A DNA stretch of 64,000 nucleotides from Ailurus styani (taxonomy: Eukaryota; Chordata; Mammalia; Carnivora; Ailuridae). Below, in pieces: positions 11,501 through 22,900 of this stretch. The first letter of the stretch is position 1, and each line of letters begins with the position of its first letter. The position numbers were made by a program, and so were the translations under genes. Under the pieces are notes generated by a model. That model ran no database searches. It was given only the letters and a program-made list of their open reading frames with translations, and was not told the DNA's origin. The stretch lies in contig LNAC01000009.1 of assembly GCA_002007465.1 (NCBI GenBank), positions 2,241,705 through 2,305,704 of the forward strand. Reading direction: 5' to 3'.

Positions 11501-11766
11501 CGGTTGAGGCGCGGAAGTGCTCTTTTCTCCCCTACCATTAGCGGTGGGGACTCGATTGACTCCCGCGGCTGAGTGGGGCGGGGCCACCCTTAAAGAGACT
11601 GAGGCGGAGCTTTCAGGTCTCTGAGGGTCTCCCTGGGAGGGACCTGCGATCGGTCTGAATCTTATTTGGCTTCTCTGCTCCTCCCGGTCCCCACACAAAT
11701 TCAGCCCGCCCTTTAACGGCCCATTTTCAAATGCCACTGCCTCTGACTTTCCACGGCAGCATCGCC

Positions 11767-11842
11767 TTCTTGTTCTCCTCCTCCTCCTCTCCCTCCTCCT
11801 CCTCTCTCTCCTCCTCCTCCTCTTCCTCCTCCTCCTGCTTCT
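11767..11842. repeat. (TCC)n microsatellite
   Basis: Interrupted tcc/ctt pyrimidine tract upstream of the truncated SINE. Confidence 0.93.
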
Positions 11843-11858
11843 TTAAAGATTTTATTTA

Positions 11859-11913
11859 GGGCGCCTGGGTGGCTCAGTGGGTTAAAGCCGCTGCCTTCGG
11901 CTCAGGTCATGAT
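11859..11913 (+). repeat. Truncated CAN SINE ending at a single N
   Basis: Only the first 55 bases of the SINE head are present, then one N. A 30-bp sequence is repeated on both sides (11829-11858 and 11916-11945). Confidence 0.8.
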
Positions 11914-11927
11914 NTCTCCTCCTGCTT

Positions 11928-12116
11928 CTTTAAAGATTTTATTTATTTGACAGAGAGAAAGACAGCGAAAGCAGGAACACAAGCAGGGGGAGTGGAAGAG
12001 GAAAGGCAGGCTTCCCGCCACGCAGGGAGCCCGATGTGGGGCTGGATCTCAGGACCCTGGGATCATGACCTGAGCCGAAGGCAGACACTTAACGACTGAG
12101 CTACCCAGGCGCCCCG
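11928..12116 (-). repeat. CAN SINE, inverted
   Basis: T-rich tail first, then the body gaggaaaggcaggctt and the inverted head gagctacccaggcgcccc. It was the target of the truncated SINE beside it. Confidence 0.88.
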
Positions 12117-12447
12117 CACAACATCTTAAACCAAACTCGGGACTCTCCACTTTCTTTTGGCGCTGTTTGCAAATGTCCCCTAGCAGACCTTGTCTCGCTG
12201 AGAGTTGAAGTCAAGTGATTACGTTCCGACGGACCAACGGTGCCTCGAAGGAAGAATCGCTGGGTTTGGAATAGGGCTTACTTGAGCTGGAATCAAGTTC
12301 CTCCGCTTAAGCTCTCTGGAGTTCACGGGGTTTACCCCTCTGTAAGTGGTTGTGGAATTCCTACGTTGCCCAAGTCACCAGGCTTTGGTGAGGCTTGGAG
12401 AAAACAGTGTGGCAAGTCCTTTCATAACTGCGAAGAGCTGTTTTTGT

Positions 12448-12621
12448 TTTTTAAGATTTTCTTTATTTGAGAGAGAGAGAGAGAGAAGGAGCAGAAGGAG
12501 AGGGAGAAGCAGACTCTTTGCTTCGCAGGAAGCCAGACACTGGAGCAAGCTCGATCCTGCGACTCCCAGATCATGACCTGGGCTGAAGGCAGATGCTTAA
12601 CTGACTGAGCCACCCAGGTAC
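12448..12621 (-). repeat. CAN SINE, inverted
   Basis: tttttaagattttctttat, a (GA)n body, and the inverted head ending gagccacccaggtacc. Confidence 0.88.
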
Positions 12622-13135
12622 CACTGAAAAGAGCAGTTTTTAAATATAATTATCAGCAAGGTCATATTCCTTCATTCATTCAATAACTAATATATCTGTG
12701 TGCCAGCCTTTTGGCCCATGGGTGCTCAGTGGTGGGCAAGATACATGGTGGCCCCAGGGGTTTCAGAGGAAGCAGATACTTAATTACAACCTTGTGTGAT
12801 AGTTGCTTTGATGGGAGAAACTCAGGAATGTGGGGAGATCGAGGAGACACCTGGGCTTGCAGGGGTTCGGGGTGAGAGACTCCTAAAAGCAGGGTGTCTA
12901 GATGCAAACCTGAAGGATGAGCAAGAATTAGTTGGGTAAAAGGGAGAGGTCAGAGCATTCCAGGAGGAGCATGCGCTGTGATCCCAAGGCAAGAGAGAAC
13001 CTGGTATCCAATGAGCCAAGGAAGAGGGAGCCAGAGCAGAGAAGAGTTGTCTGCACAGGCGGACTGCCTGGGTTCTGGGCTCAATCTGCCACTCTGACTC
13101 TGTGCCCTGACCTTGTGCAAATCAGTTAACTTCTT

Positions 13136-13337
13136 GGGCACCCCAGTGGCTCAGTCTATTAAGCATCTGCCTTTGGCTCAGGTCATGATCCCAGGGTCCT
13201 GGGATGGAGCCCTGAGTCGGGCTCCCTGCTTGGCGGGGAGTCTGCTTCTCCCTCTGCCCGCCTCCCCCCTGCTTGTGCTCTTGCTCTCTCTCATGCTCTC
13301 TCTCTCTCAAATAAATAAATAAAATCTTGAAAAAAAA
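13136..13337 (+). repeat. CAN SINE with target duplication
   Basis: Between atcagttaacttctt (13121-13135) and atcacttaacttctt (13338-13352), one mismatch. Confidence 0.92.
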
Positions 13338-13450
13338 ATCACTTAACTTCTTTAAACCACACCTTCTTCACCTCTAAAATGAGGAGGAGGATGGTTTCAG
13401 AGCTGTTATGACCATTCTAGATGATTATTCACTTAAAAGTGCTCAATGCT

Positions 13451-13645
13451 GGGCGCCTGGGTGGCTCAGTGGGTTAAAGCCTCTGCTTTCGGCTCAGGTC
13501 ATGATCTCAACGTCCTGGGATCGAGGCCCGCGTCGGGCTCTCTACTCAGCAGAGAGCCTGCTTCCTCCTCTCTCTCTGCCTGCCTCTCTGCCTACTTGTG
13601 ATCTCTCTGTGTCAAATAAATAAATAAAATCTTTAAAAAAAAAAA
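13451..13645 (+). repeat. CAN SINE with 16-bp target duplication
   Basis: Perfect aaaagtgctcaatgct at 13435-13450 and 13646-13661; a young copy. Confidence 0.94.
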
Positions 13646-13797
13646 AAAAGTGCTCAATGCTGGACCCGGCATGGTCTCAGGACATTTGGAGCATTGGTAG
13701 TAAGAAAACTGCAATAGGCAATTATAAACCAAGATAAATAGATGAAGCATATAGATTGGGACAGGTGTATGCAATAACTACTGCCTACTGTCTCTCC

Positions 13798-13911
13798 TAT
13801 TTATTTATTTATCTTAATTTTTAGTAGGCTCTATGCCGAACACGGGACTTGAACTCACAACCCTTAGAGCAAGCATCCCACGAGCTACCAACTGAGCCAA
13901 CTAGGTGCCCC
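13798..13911 (-). repeat. tRNA-only SINE, inverted
   Basis: T-rich tail, then cacgggacttgaactcac and the inverted head actgagccaactaggtgcccc. Confidence 0.82.
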
Positions 13912-13929
13912 ACTCTCTCTCTCCCCTTT

Positions 13930-14095
13930 ATCCTCCTGTGTTTTTCTTCTCAGAACTCATCACTTGACATGTTACATATTTGTTTGCCCAAGAAGGGAGG
14001 GGCCTTGTTTTGTTTATGTCTCCATCCCTGGAGCCTAGAACAGTGCCTGGCTCACAAAGACTTTCTCCTTGACCAAACCTGAGTCAGGCTCCTCT
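13930..14095 (+). repeat. L2 3' end
   Basis: gggaggggccttgttttgtt, tctccatccctggagcctag and aacagtgcctggctcacaaa are the conserved L2 3' tail. Confidence 0.65.
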
Positions 14096-14456
14096 GAGCA
14101 CTCTGCTCAACTAGGTTGACCTTGGACTTCCATCTGTGTCCTTGTAGAGTCCAGTTTTAGCAAGAATTTCCCACCCTTGATGTCTGATCACCCTCCCTAT
14201 TGAAACAAATTCCTCATTTTCTACCCTCAATGGCTTGGCCTGCCTCAGGGAGAATCCTGCTAACCTTGATGTTTTCACTTAGTCATTTTCCATTCACTGA
14301 CCCCACCCTGGTCTTTAGCTCTAAATCTCCACTTGTCCTAGTTGTATTCAGAGTTGAGCCCCATTTCCCTCCCCTACCGCAAAACCCTCACCACAGTGGT
14401 CCCTCTTGAATAAAGACTGCCTTACTATTTTTAACAAGTATCATGAATACTTTGTA

Positions 14457-14607
14457 AAAAAAAGATTTTATGTATTTATTTTGAGAGAGAGAGAGAGAGC
14501 AGGGGGAGGGGTAGAGGAAGGGGAAGAGGGAGAGAAGCAGACTCCTGTTGACCTGAACTGAAATCAAGAGTCAGACATTTAACTGATGGAGCCACCTAGG
14601 CGCCCCT
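14457..14607 (-). repeat. CAN SINE, inverted
   Basis: aaagattttatgtatttatt, a (GA)n body and the inverted head gagccacctaggcgcccc. Confidence 0.88.
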
Positions 14608-15720
14608 GAATCTTTTTTTTTAAAACAGTGCTCAATGTGAGTTATTGAACGAGTGAAAGTATAAGTATATTGATATATGGCTGTTGAAGATGATAGGGCT
14701 GGATGCTGACTCAATGAATGATATAAACCACCATAGACAGACATTGATAAATAAGTGAATGATCAGTATAGATGAATAAAAGCACATAGTGATGTCTCCA
14801 TGTAGGTAATAAACACAGACTCATTAAATGGGTGCACATTAAGTCACCTGGAAGCTTTCCAAACTCCACCTTCCTGGGCCTCATGCATGTTAGAGAACGA
14901 GTCTGGGAGTGGGTCTGGGGTCTGGATTTTGAACAAAACCCCAGGTGACTGAGCTTACTCTGAAGAGACAGGCTGGAGTAGGTGATGAGGAACTGGGGTT
15001 AGTATGTGGAGATAAACAAGCCAGGCATCCAGAGGATGGAGCCAGGTAGGAGACAGCACCAGTCCAGGGACAGAGCTCTCCACTGCATTAAAAGGTGAAG
15101 TCTAGAGGTAGAAAGCAGGGAGAGGTGGAGACAGATAATAAGCCCCTTCTAAGGTCCGTGGAAGGGAGGATGTAGCTGTAGCCCATTCCCTTGCTTGTCC
15201 GGGACTGTGAGGAGGTAGGTTCAAGATCAGCAAGAGTTCCTGCCCCTAGCGCCGTCCATTCCACTACCTTGGCCTCCCCACCTCTCCTCCCTCCCTCATA
15301 AGCCCTCCAAACACCCTCACCCAACTTTGGAGAACCAGAGGGCTTCCAGGGAACTAACAAGCAGAGGAGTCCCAGCCAGCCTGTCCCCTGGCTCAGATGT
15401 CCTTAGTGTCACCAAGATCAGCGTCAGAATAAGGGCACAGGAAAGGTCAAGGTGGTGGTAGTGGTGGTCTTCCCAGAGAGACCCAGGGCAAAAGAGGCAG
15501 AGAAATAGAAAGACAGAGGACCTAATAGATGAGTGGGGTGTTCGTCTGGTCAAAGGGACCAGATGGTGGTCACCTTTGGTGGTCACATTAGGTGACTGGT
15601 CAAAGGGACATGACGAGGCACAAATGGGCAAGGGGCTGTGGGCCAAGGAATGGAGAGAGTCCAGCCAGGTGGCAGACGGAGGACTCAGGGTAAAGTAGCC
15701 AGTTGTAGCAAGACCCGCTA
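14608..15720. other. Spacer between MIGA2 and SH3GLB2
   Basis: No exon, RNA gene or recognised repeat seen; single-copy intergenic DNA leading into the SH3GLB2 CpG island. Confidence 0.5.
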
Positions 15721-15780
15721 CCTCTGGTCTGGCCGGGCCCCTAAGACCCCGCTTCGCCCCGCCCCGCCCCGCCCCGCCCC

Positions 15781-15998
15781 NNNNNNNNNNNNNNNNNNNN
15801 NNNNNNNNNNNNNNNNNNNNNNNNNNNNNNNNNNNNNNNNNNNNNNNNNNNNNNNNNNNNNNNNNNNNNNNNNNNNNNNNNNNNNNNNNNNNNNNNNNNN
15901 NNNNNNNNNNNNNNNNNNNNNNNNNNNNNNNNNNNNNNNNNNNNNNNNNNNNNNNNNNNNNNNNNNNNNNNNNNNNNNNNNNNNNNNNNNNNNNNNNN
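15781..15998. other. Assembly gap (218 N)
   Basis: A run of N in the SH3GLB2 promoter. The C-rich tandem sequence on its left edge explains the sequencing failure. Confidence 0.99.
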
Positions 15999-16060
15999 GC
16001 GGCGGGCCGGGGGCTGCCAGGCGGCGCTCGGGCTGAGCGCGGCCGGCCGTGCGTCGCGCC

Positions 16061-16123
16061 ATGGACTTCAACATGAAGAAGCTGGCGTCGGACGCGGGCA
16101 TCTTCTTCACCCGGGCGGTGCAG
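16061..16123 (+). CDS. SH3GLB2: SH3GLB2 exon 1 (start codon, helix 0)
   Basis: Encodes MDFNMKKLASDAG through FFTRAVQ, the membrane-inserting amphipathic helix of N-BAR proteins. Ends phase 0 at donor GTGAGG. The 5' UTR runs up to the assembly gap ending at 15998. Confidence 0.96.
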
Positions 16124-19100
16124 GTGAGGCCGTGCGCCCTGGGCCTCGCGGCCCGGATGTGGGGCGGGCCGGGAGCACCCCTGCTGTAGAGCCGGGGGGC
16201 GCAGGAGAAGGCCCTGGAGGCTGCCGCCCCCCTTCCCGCTGCGGGGACACCCTAGCCCCCCACATCCCCACTGCGGCGCTGGCCAGAAGAGCCCGGCGCG
16301 GCCGGCCAGTCTGGCCGCTCACTCAGCGTAGCCCGGGGCCGGGGACCGAGCCGGGCCGCGGCCCTGCTACCCAGGGGGGAGGTATCGGGCCCACCGTTTC
16401 GGCTGGCTGGGTTACCCCGCTGCCATAGCTCCCGCCCCAGGGGGGAGAGAGCACCGGGAGGCCCCTGCCTCCCCGCCCTTTCCCGGCAGTGACTCTGGCA
16501 GGCGTCTGGAGGCCTGAGCGGAAGGACCATGCACCCGCCACGACCCCTTCTCCGAGCCTCAGTCTCTGCACCTGTGCAATGGGCTGGTGGTACTGATTCC
16601 CTCCGGTCCCCCGTACACGCTTGGATCGTCAGTCCGGAAGCCAGGAGGGCTGGGATTATTTCCTTTCTGCTCCATGGGAGGCCTGTTTCCTCTTACTTCT
16701 CCAGGCCTGGGGGATGGGAAAAGGGCTGAGGCCTGGCTGGGTGCCCTCCTTGGATAGCTGTCCGGGCTGATGGTGCTGGGATGGGATCAAGTCCTATCCA
16801 CATCCTGGGGCCGGGAGAGAAACTGAGGCATCTTAATGTAATGGTGAAGACCTGGAGGCAGCTATGGGCATGGATGGTCCCTCTTGTGACCTTGAGGAAG
16901 GGGCTTCCTCTCTTGACCTCAGTTTTTCAGTCTGAAAAATGGGATTAGCAATCCCTCCCTCCCAGGATGGTTGTGAGGATTGCTGGGTACTCTGCGTGTG
17001 CATGCTCACTAAAGGCAAGTTTAGGGGGCGCCTGGATGGCTCAGTCAGTTAAGCATCTGCCTTCAGCTCAGATCACGATCCCAGGGTCCTGGGATCAAGC
17101 CCCAGGTTGGAGTCCCTGCTTAGCAGGGAGTCTGCTTCTCCCTCTCTCTCTGCCCCGCCCCCCACTCTCATAATCTCACTCTCGCTCTCTCTCTCTCAAA
17201 TTAAAAAAAAAAAATCTTAAAAAAAAATAAAGGCAAGCATACTAGTGGTGTTAACGTAGTTAGTATAGCAGGCTAACGTAGTTAGCGTGTGACCTTGGGC
17301 AAGTCACTTTTCCCCCTTCTGTCAGTTGGGTGTAATACCAGTTTTTCTCCAGGGGTGGCTGCAGACTTGGGGCTTGGCCTGTCGCAGTGCTCTGGGAGCT
17401 GGTCCCATTGTTTGTCCTTGCTGTTGTTGTCTGGAGAAGCCCAGCCCCTGACAGTCTCTGGGAAACCCATGTGCTCATGTTTACTAGAAAGCACTGTGTC
17501 CCGTTGAGGATTAGTGCCCCAGCGAGGATTTGCTGTTTGGTATTTCAAGCCCTGCAGGTGATCCCAGCCCTAGTGGGGTTGCTAGGACCCTGGAGCCCCT
17601 TGGCTGTCCTCACTTCATCTGGAAGGTGGGAACCCTCCCAGTGTTGGTATGGCAACCGCTCTATCTCCCACATCTGGGAAGGGGAAGAACCTGATCTGCC
17701 AGTTTCCTGCTACTGTGGGGCCCTGGCACCCGACCTGGCCAGGTCCTGCAGAGCCTGGGCTGTGGGGAGGCTTGGGCCCGGTGGCCTCACGTCTCCTGGT
17801 CGGGGCAGGCCCACTGGGTCACCCATAATGGAGTGGGAGCCAGCGCCCAGGCTCCAGACTCTGAGGTGGAGGAGGGAGCGGGGAGCTTTATAAATAGAGG
17901 CTTTCTCTGGCTCTGCACGCCCACCCCCTGCTGCTGCCATCTTGCAGGGAGCAGCCTCGGACTCTGCAGACATCAGCCCCTGAAGCATGGGGCCCTTCCT
18001 CTTGGAAGGGATGGGGCAGGGTGGCAGGCCAGAGGAGAGAGGTCTTGAAATATCACCTGCGTAGGAGAGGACCCTTGGGACCTGCTGAGGCCAGGCTGCC
18101 TGGAGATGGGCGTCAGTCAGGAAGGATGGGAGAGAGTTCTTCATTCTCAGTGTGTGGCAGCTTCTCTGCCCAGGCGCCACCTTGCCGTGTCCCAGGACAT
18201 GCTGGGTAAGCAGTCAGCCCCTCCATGTACCAGGGACACCTTTTAGAGCCTCGCCCCATCGCCATCCAGTAGGGAACCTGAGCTTGACCCTGGGAGAGCA
18301 GGATCCCTCTTGCATGGGTGATTCTGGGATGGCTTCCCGGTCCCTGGACTGTGCCTTGAAAGTCAGAAAGGGTTTGCGAAGTTGGTCCAGGGGCTGGGAA
18401 AGGCCCAGCTAAGGGCATCGAGGCAGGAAAACCTAGGGCACATTGAGTATGATGCTGGCGTGGGTGGCAGTGAGCTGTGGAAGCCATAGTACTAATGCCG
18501 TTAGTAGTAACTGCCGTAATAGTAAGAGTAGTGGTGGAACGAGTCATAGTAAAGGCCATGAGGAGGCGGTAGCACAGTCGTCTTCTGAGCCAGGCAGGCC
18601 GCACTGGACATGGGACGGATGGCCCAAGAGGTCCGGAAAGCCCCATAGGACATTGAACCTGGGTGGACCTGGGGTGTGAGGAGTGGTACCCGAGTGGGGA
18701 GTGGCTGCTGTTAACCTTGCACATTTGGGTGACTATGTCACCCAAAGTAGGGTGCCTGGTACTGTTGGGTTAAGGGGGTTCCTAGGTAGCTCGGAGGAGG
18801 CACGTGAAGGAGGCCTTCTGTTCGTGGTGATGATGACAGCAGCTAAGGTTTATTAGGCCTTATTATTAGTACCTTATTAGGTGCTGTGTGTTTCCAGATA
18901 TTCTGTGAGATAGGTCCTGTTATCCCCCTTCGCCAGGGCCGGGAACTAAAGAGCAGAGAGGTGGCTTGGCCTCTCTAAGCCTTGGTTTCCTTATCTGGAA
19001 AATGGGGCTAAGGTTACTTCGAAGAGGCTGGGTGAGGTGAGGCCTGCTCAGGGCCTGGCTCTGGGAGGCCCCAGTCTAGGGAATGTGAGGAGGGCCAGGA

Positions 19101-19939
19101 GTGGGGAGGAGTGGGAGGAGGCCAGGAGCAGCTGGTTCGCAGGTAGGGAGCTGCAGGCCATAAGCCTGGGCCACCCAGGCCTGCAGTGAGAAACCCAAGC
19201 CTTGTTGCATAATTGATGGCTGCCCAGTGACTCTCCGTGGCTGCCGCCTGCTCCCCGCAGCTGGGCTGGAGCTGTCGTTGGCCTCTGGATGATTTATGGC
19301 TGCCAAGCAGTCTGGGAAGGGCCTCCAGACTCCCAGCCCATAATGACCCTGACTTGAGCACAGTCTACCCCTTGCTTAGCCTCAGTGGCATCATCTGTGA
19401 CATGGGAAACTTGACCCAACTGTCTTGGAGGGCTCTCAGAGGTGCTGGTGGGCCACTGGTGTCAAATGCTTATAGCCCAGGGTTGGACCACCACGTAGTC
19501 AACAGTATTGCTGTCGTTCGTTATTACTGATCTTACTCCTGCAGGTCTATGCCCTTTTGCTATTTGGCTATGACCTTGAACAGGCTCTTTCTACCGGAGC
19601 CTTCTAGATCAGAAAGGCTAGGGCGTGGGCCAGAATCAGCTTGTTCCTGCGTGGCCCGCACAGCCTCTGCTGGCTCCTACCCGAGGGACATCCTGGTTCC
19701 TGCCTGGCCTTGGGGCGGGGCTGCCGAGCTTTCTAGGCCTTGTGCATGCCCAGCGGTTGGCTGTGAGCGGCTAGTGGTGTTCCCTGTCCACCGCACCAGG
19801 CGCCCAGAGGCCAGCCATGTGGCTGCCCCGCCCTCACACACTCCCTTTCCTTTCCAGCGGCCTCTCCACCCATCAGCTCTTCATAGCAGCAGCACCAACC
19901 CCCTGCCAGACTCTGGCCTTCATGTCTTACCCACATCTT

Positions 19940-19986
<47 letters not shown>

Positions 19987-22900
19987 TTAGGTAGGCTCCA
20001 CACTCCACATGGGGCTCAAACTCGTGACCCTGAGGTCAAGAGTTGCACACTCCACACACTGACTGAGCCCCTCAGACACCCCTTACCCACATCTTTCTTA
20101 TTTCATCCTATTTCAGCTATGAGGGAGCTGCTGTTATCTATTATTCTCATTTTTCAGCTCAGGAAACTGATGCCAGAGAGGCAAAGCCACTTGTCCAAGG
20201 TCACACCGCTCATCAGTGGCAGAACTGAGACTTGAATCCGGTCCCTCTGACTCTGAGACCTGGGTTCCTCCCACTCACTCCCCTGGCACCCCCTCCCCAG
20301 TGGCTCCCAGTCCCTCAAGGAGCCTGTGATCACCCCAGACTTTGTTCTGTGCCCCATTTATTCCCTGAGCACCTGTTACCAAGTGCTTTGCTTCAGAGTC
20401 AGGCTAGGAGGACCCCTAGAACTAGGCTCCCAATGACTCCTTATCCCTCTAAGTAATAAGCTAGATTTTGTACACATGTGCATTTTTGGGGTTTAGCTTT
20501 CTGGGTTTCCAAAAGAAGCCACGGTCCCCAACCTCCGGCCCAGCCTAATTTTAGAGAGGGGCAAGTTGAAGCACAGAGCAAGGTTGTAACTTGTTCAAGG
20601 TCACAGAGCAGGTTAGGGACAAAGCGAGTGTCTTGACCTTGGGCTTGGTTCTAGCTGGCTGAGGGGGAGGGAGGTATAGAAGCATGGGGCAGGGGCAGTC
20701 CTCGCTTCCCCCCTTCCGAGCCCTCCCCACCTGTCAACCCTAACATCACAGTTCACAGAGGAGAAATTCGGCCAGGCTGAGAAGACTGAGCTGGATGCAC
20801 ACTTCGAAAACCTTCTCGCCCGGGCAGACAGCACCAAGAACTGGACGGAGAAAATCCTACGGCAGACAGAGGTGCTGCTGCAACCCAACCCCAGTGAGTG
20901 GGCGCCGGGCGGTCCTGGGCGAGGGGCTGGAGGCCACTGGCAGAAGGCCTGGGCTGCAGGTGGGACAGGGTGGCACATGGGATTTGGGTCAGGTTACTGG
21001 GGCTTCTGAGGCCTGCTTAGGGTGGGGGGGAGCAGTTAAAGAGAACAGCAGACTCAGCGATGGGTTCCAAGATGCACTCTTTGGGGCAGCAGAAGGGCTA
21101 AGAGTTTTGCACTGAGGAGTTGAAGAAATGCTTGAAACTAAAACGTGCTTGGGAGAAGAGGCAGGAAAAACGTGAGCTCGGTCTGTTGAGAGGGTGGCAG
21201 GGCCTAGAGCAAGGAGCATGCAGAAGCCACGGGCAGGAGAACCCAGGGGGAGAGAGGGGTGTCTTGGGTCATGATGCTATTCTGCCTCCAAGTCTCCTGT
21301 ATAAGTGGGTGTCCCAGGAGCTTTCTGGAGCCAGTGCCAGAGCACTGCGCGCATGTGTGTTAGGTCCTGTAAATGCATATCGTACCGAGGGAGAAGGGAG
21401 TGGGCCTTTACTTTGGGGCTGTCACACCCAGCTATGTGACCTGGGGTAGGCATTTCATGTCTCTGAGCTGTGGCTTCCTCCTCTCTGGAGTGAGGGGTCC
21501 TATAGGGTTGAGAGCCAGTTTCACTGGGTCAAAATGGGCACCAGAAAGAGGCTATCCTGCCAGTCACCAGCCAGGTACCCCCATGGGCAGCCCTGGTCTG
21601 GGTCTGTCTCTGTCGGCGTGGCTGCCATCCGTGGGTTGTACGGAAGAGCCCTGTGGCTTTGGCTGCTGTCTCCCTGCAGGTGCCCGAGTGGAGGAGTTCC
21701 TGTATGAGAAGCTGGACAGGAAGGTGCCCTCGCGGGTCACCAACGGGGAGCTGCTGGCACAATACATGGCGGAGGCGGCCAGTGAGCTGGGGCCCACCAC
21801 TCCCTATGGTGAGCCAAGCCCCCAGCCGGGGTCAGGGGTCACGGTCTCTTGCTCTCGAATTTTCCTCCCTCCCTCCCTCCCTTCCTTTCTTTGTCTTTTC
21901 TGAAGCGCACAAATAATATCGACTTGTAATCAGTCATGAAATGAATGAATGGAAATGACAAAATGAAATAAATGAAAATGAACAAGTGAAAAAATTCATT
22001 CGCCTTGTAAACACCTCAGTCGATGCAGATGAAGACAGAATGAGAAACGGAAGTCTCTCTTAACCGGTTCCGGTGTGTGCGCGTTTGTGAAGGGGATCGT
22101 ACTGTGTGTCCTCTTCTGCGGCCTGATTTTTCATCTTGGTATTGTGGGAGCTACCTTTTCCCAGTGGCACATCGGGAGCCACCTCCATCTTTTTATTTTT
22201 TTTTTTAATTTTTAAAGTTTTTCGGAGATATAGTTTACATACCATAAAATGCACCTGTTTTAAGGGTGTAATTCAGTGCTTTTTCAGAAATTTACGGAGT
22301 TGTGCAAACATCCCCCCCAATCCTATTTAAAGAACATTTCTATCCCCTGCACAAAGTGCCATGTCTGCTTAGAGTCAGTCCCCAGTCCACCCCCTAACTG
22401 CTCATGCGCTTTTGTGTGCCTATGAATGTGCTTTTTCTGAACCTTTCATATAAATGGAATCATGTGTTGTGTTGGGTGGTTTTTAAGATTTTATCTATTT
22501 GAGAGACAGAGAGAGAGAGAGAGCGCACACGCGTACTCATGAGGAACAGAGGGAGAGGGAGAGGGAGGTGGAAAGAATCCCAAGCAGGCTCTGCATGGAG
22601 CCGGACGCGGGGCTCAATCCCATGACCCTGAGATCGTGACCTGAGCCGAAAGCAAGAGTCGATTGCTCAACCGACTGAGGCACCCGGGCTCCCCACAGTG
22701 TGCTGTTTTGCATCTGGCTCCTTTTACGGAGCGTAATATCTCTGACGTTTATCCATGCTGTGATGTGTTTTAGGGTTTCATTTCTTGTTATTGTTGGATA
22801 CTAAGTACTTCGTTGTATGGCTAGACATTTGGGTTGTGTCCTTAAATACGTTTGCACACAAGAACTTTGTGAGGACTTTTCTTTTCCCTTCTCCTGGATG

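Larger units (their letters stand above)
15720..16500 (+). promoter_or_regulatory. SH3GLB2: SH3GLB2 CpG-island promoter, interrupted by a gap
   Basis: The start codon lies in a dense CpG island. Just before the gap is a tandem ccgcc/gcccc tract (15750-15780) made of overlapping Sp1-type GC boxes. The true start site is probably inside or beside the missing 218 bases. Confidence 0.7.

Noticed and set aside
15638..16110. Open frames through the N run
   Set aside because: They are created by unknown bases, not evidence of coding.
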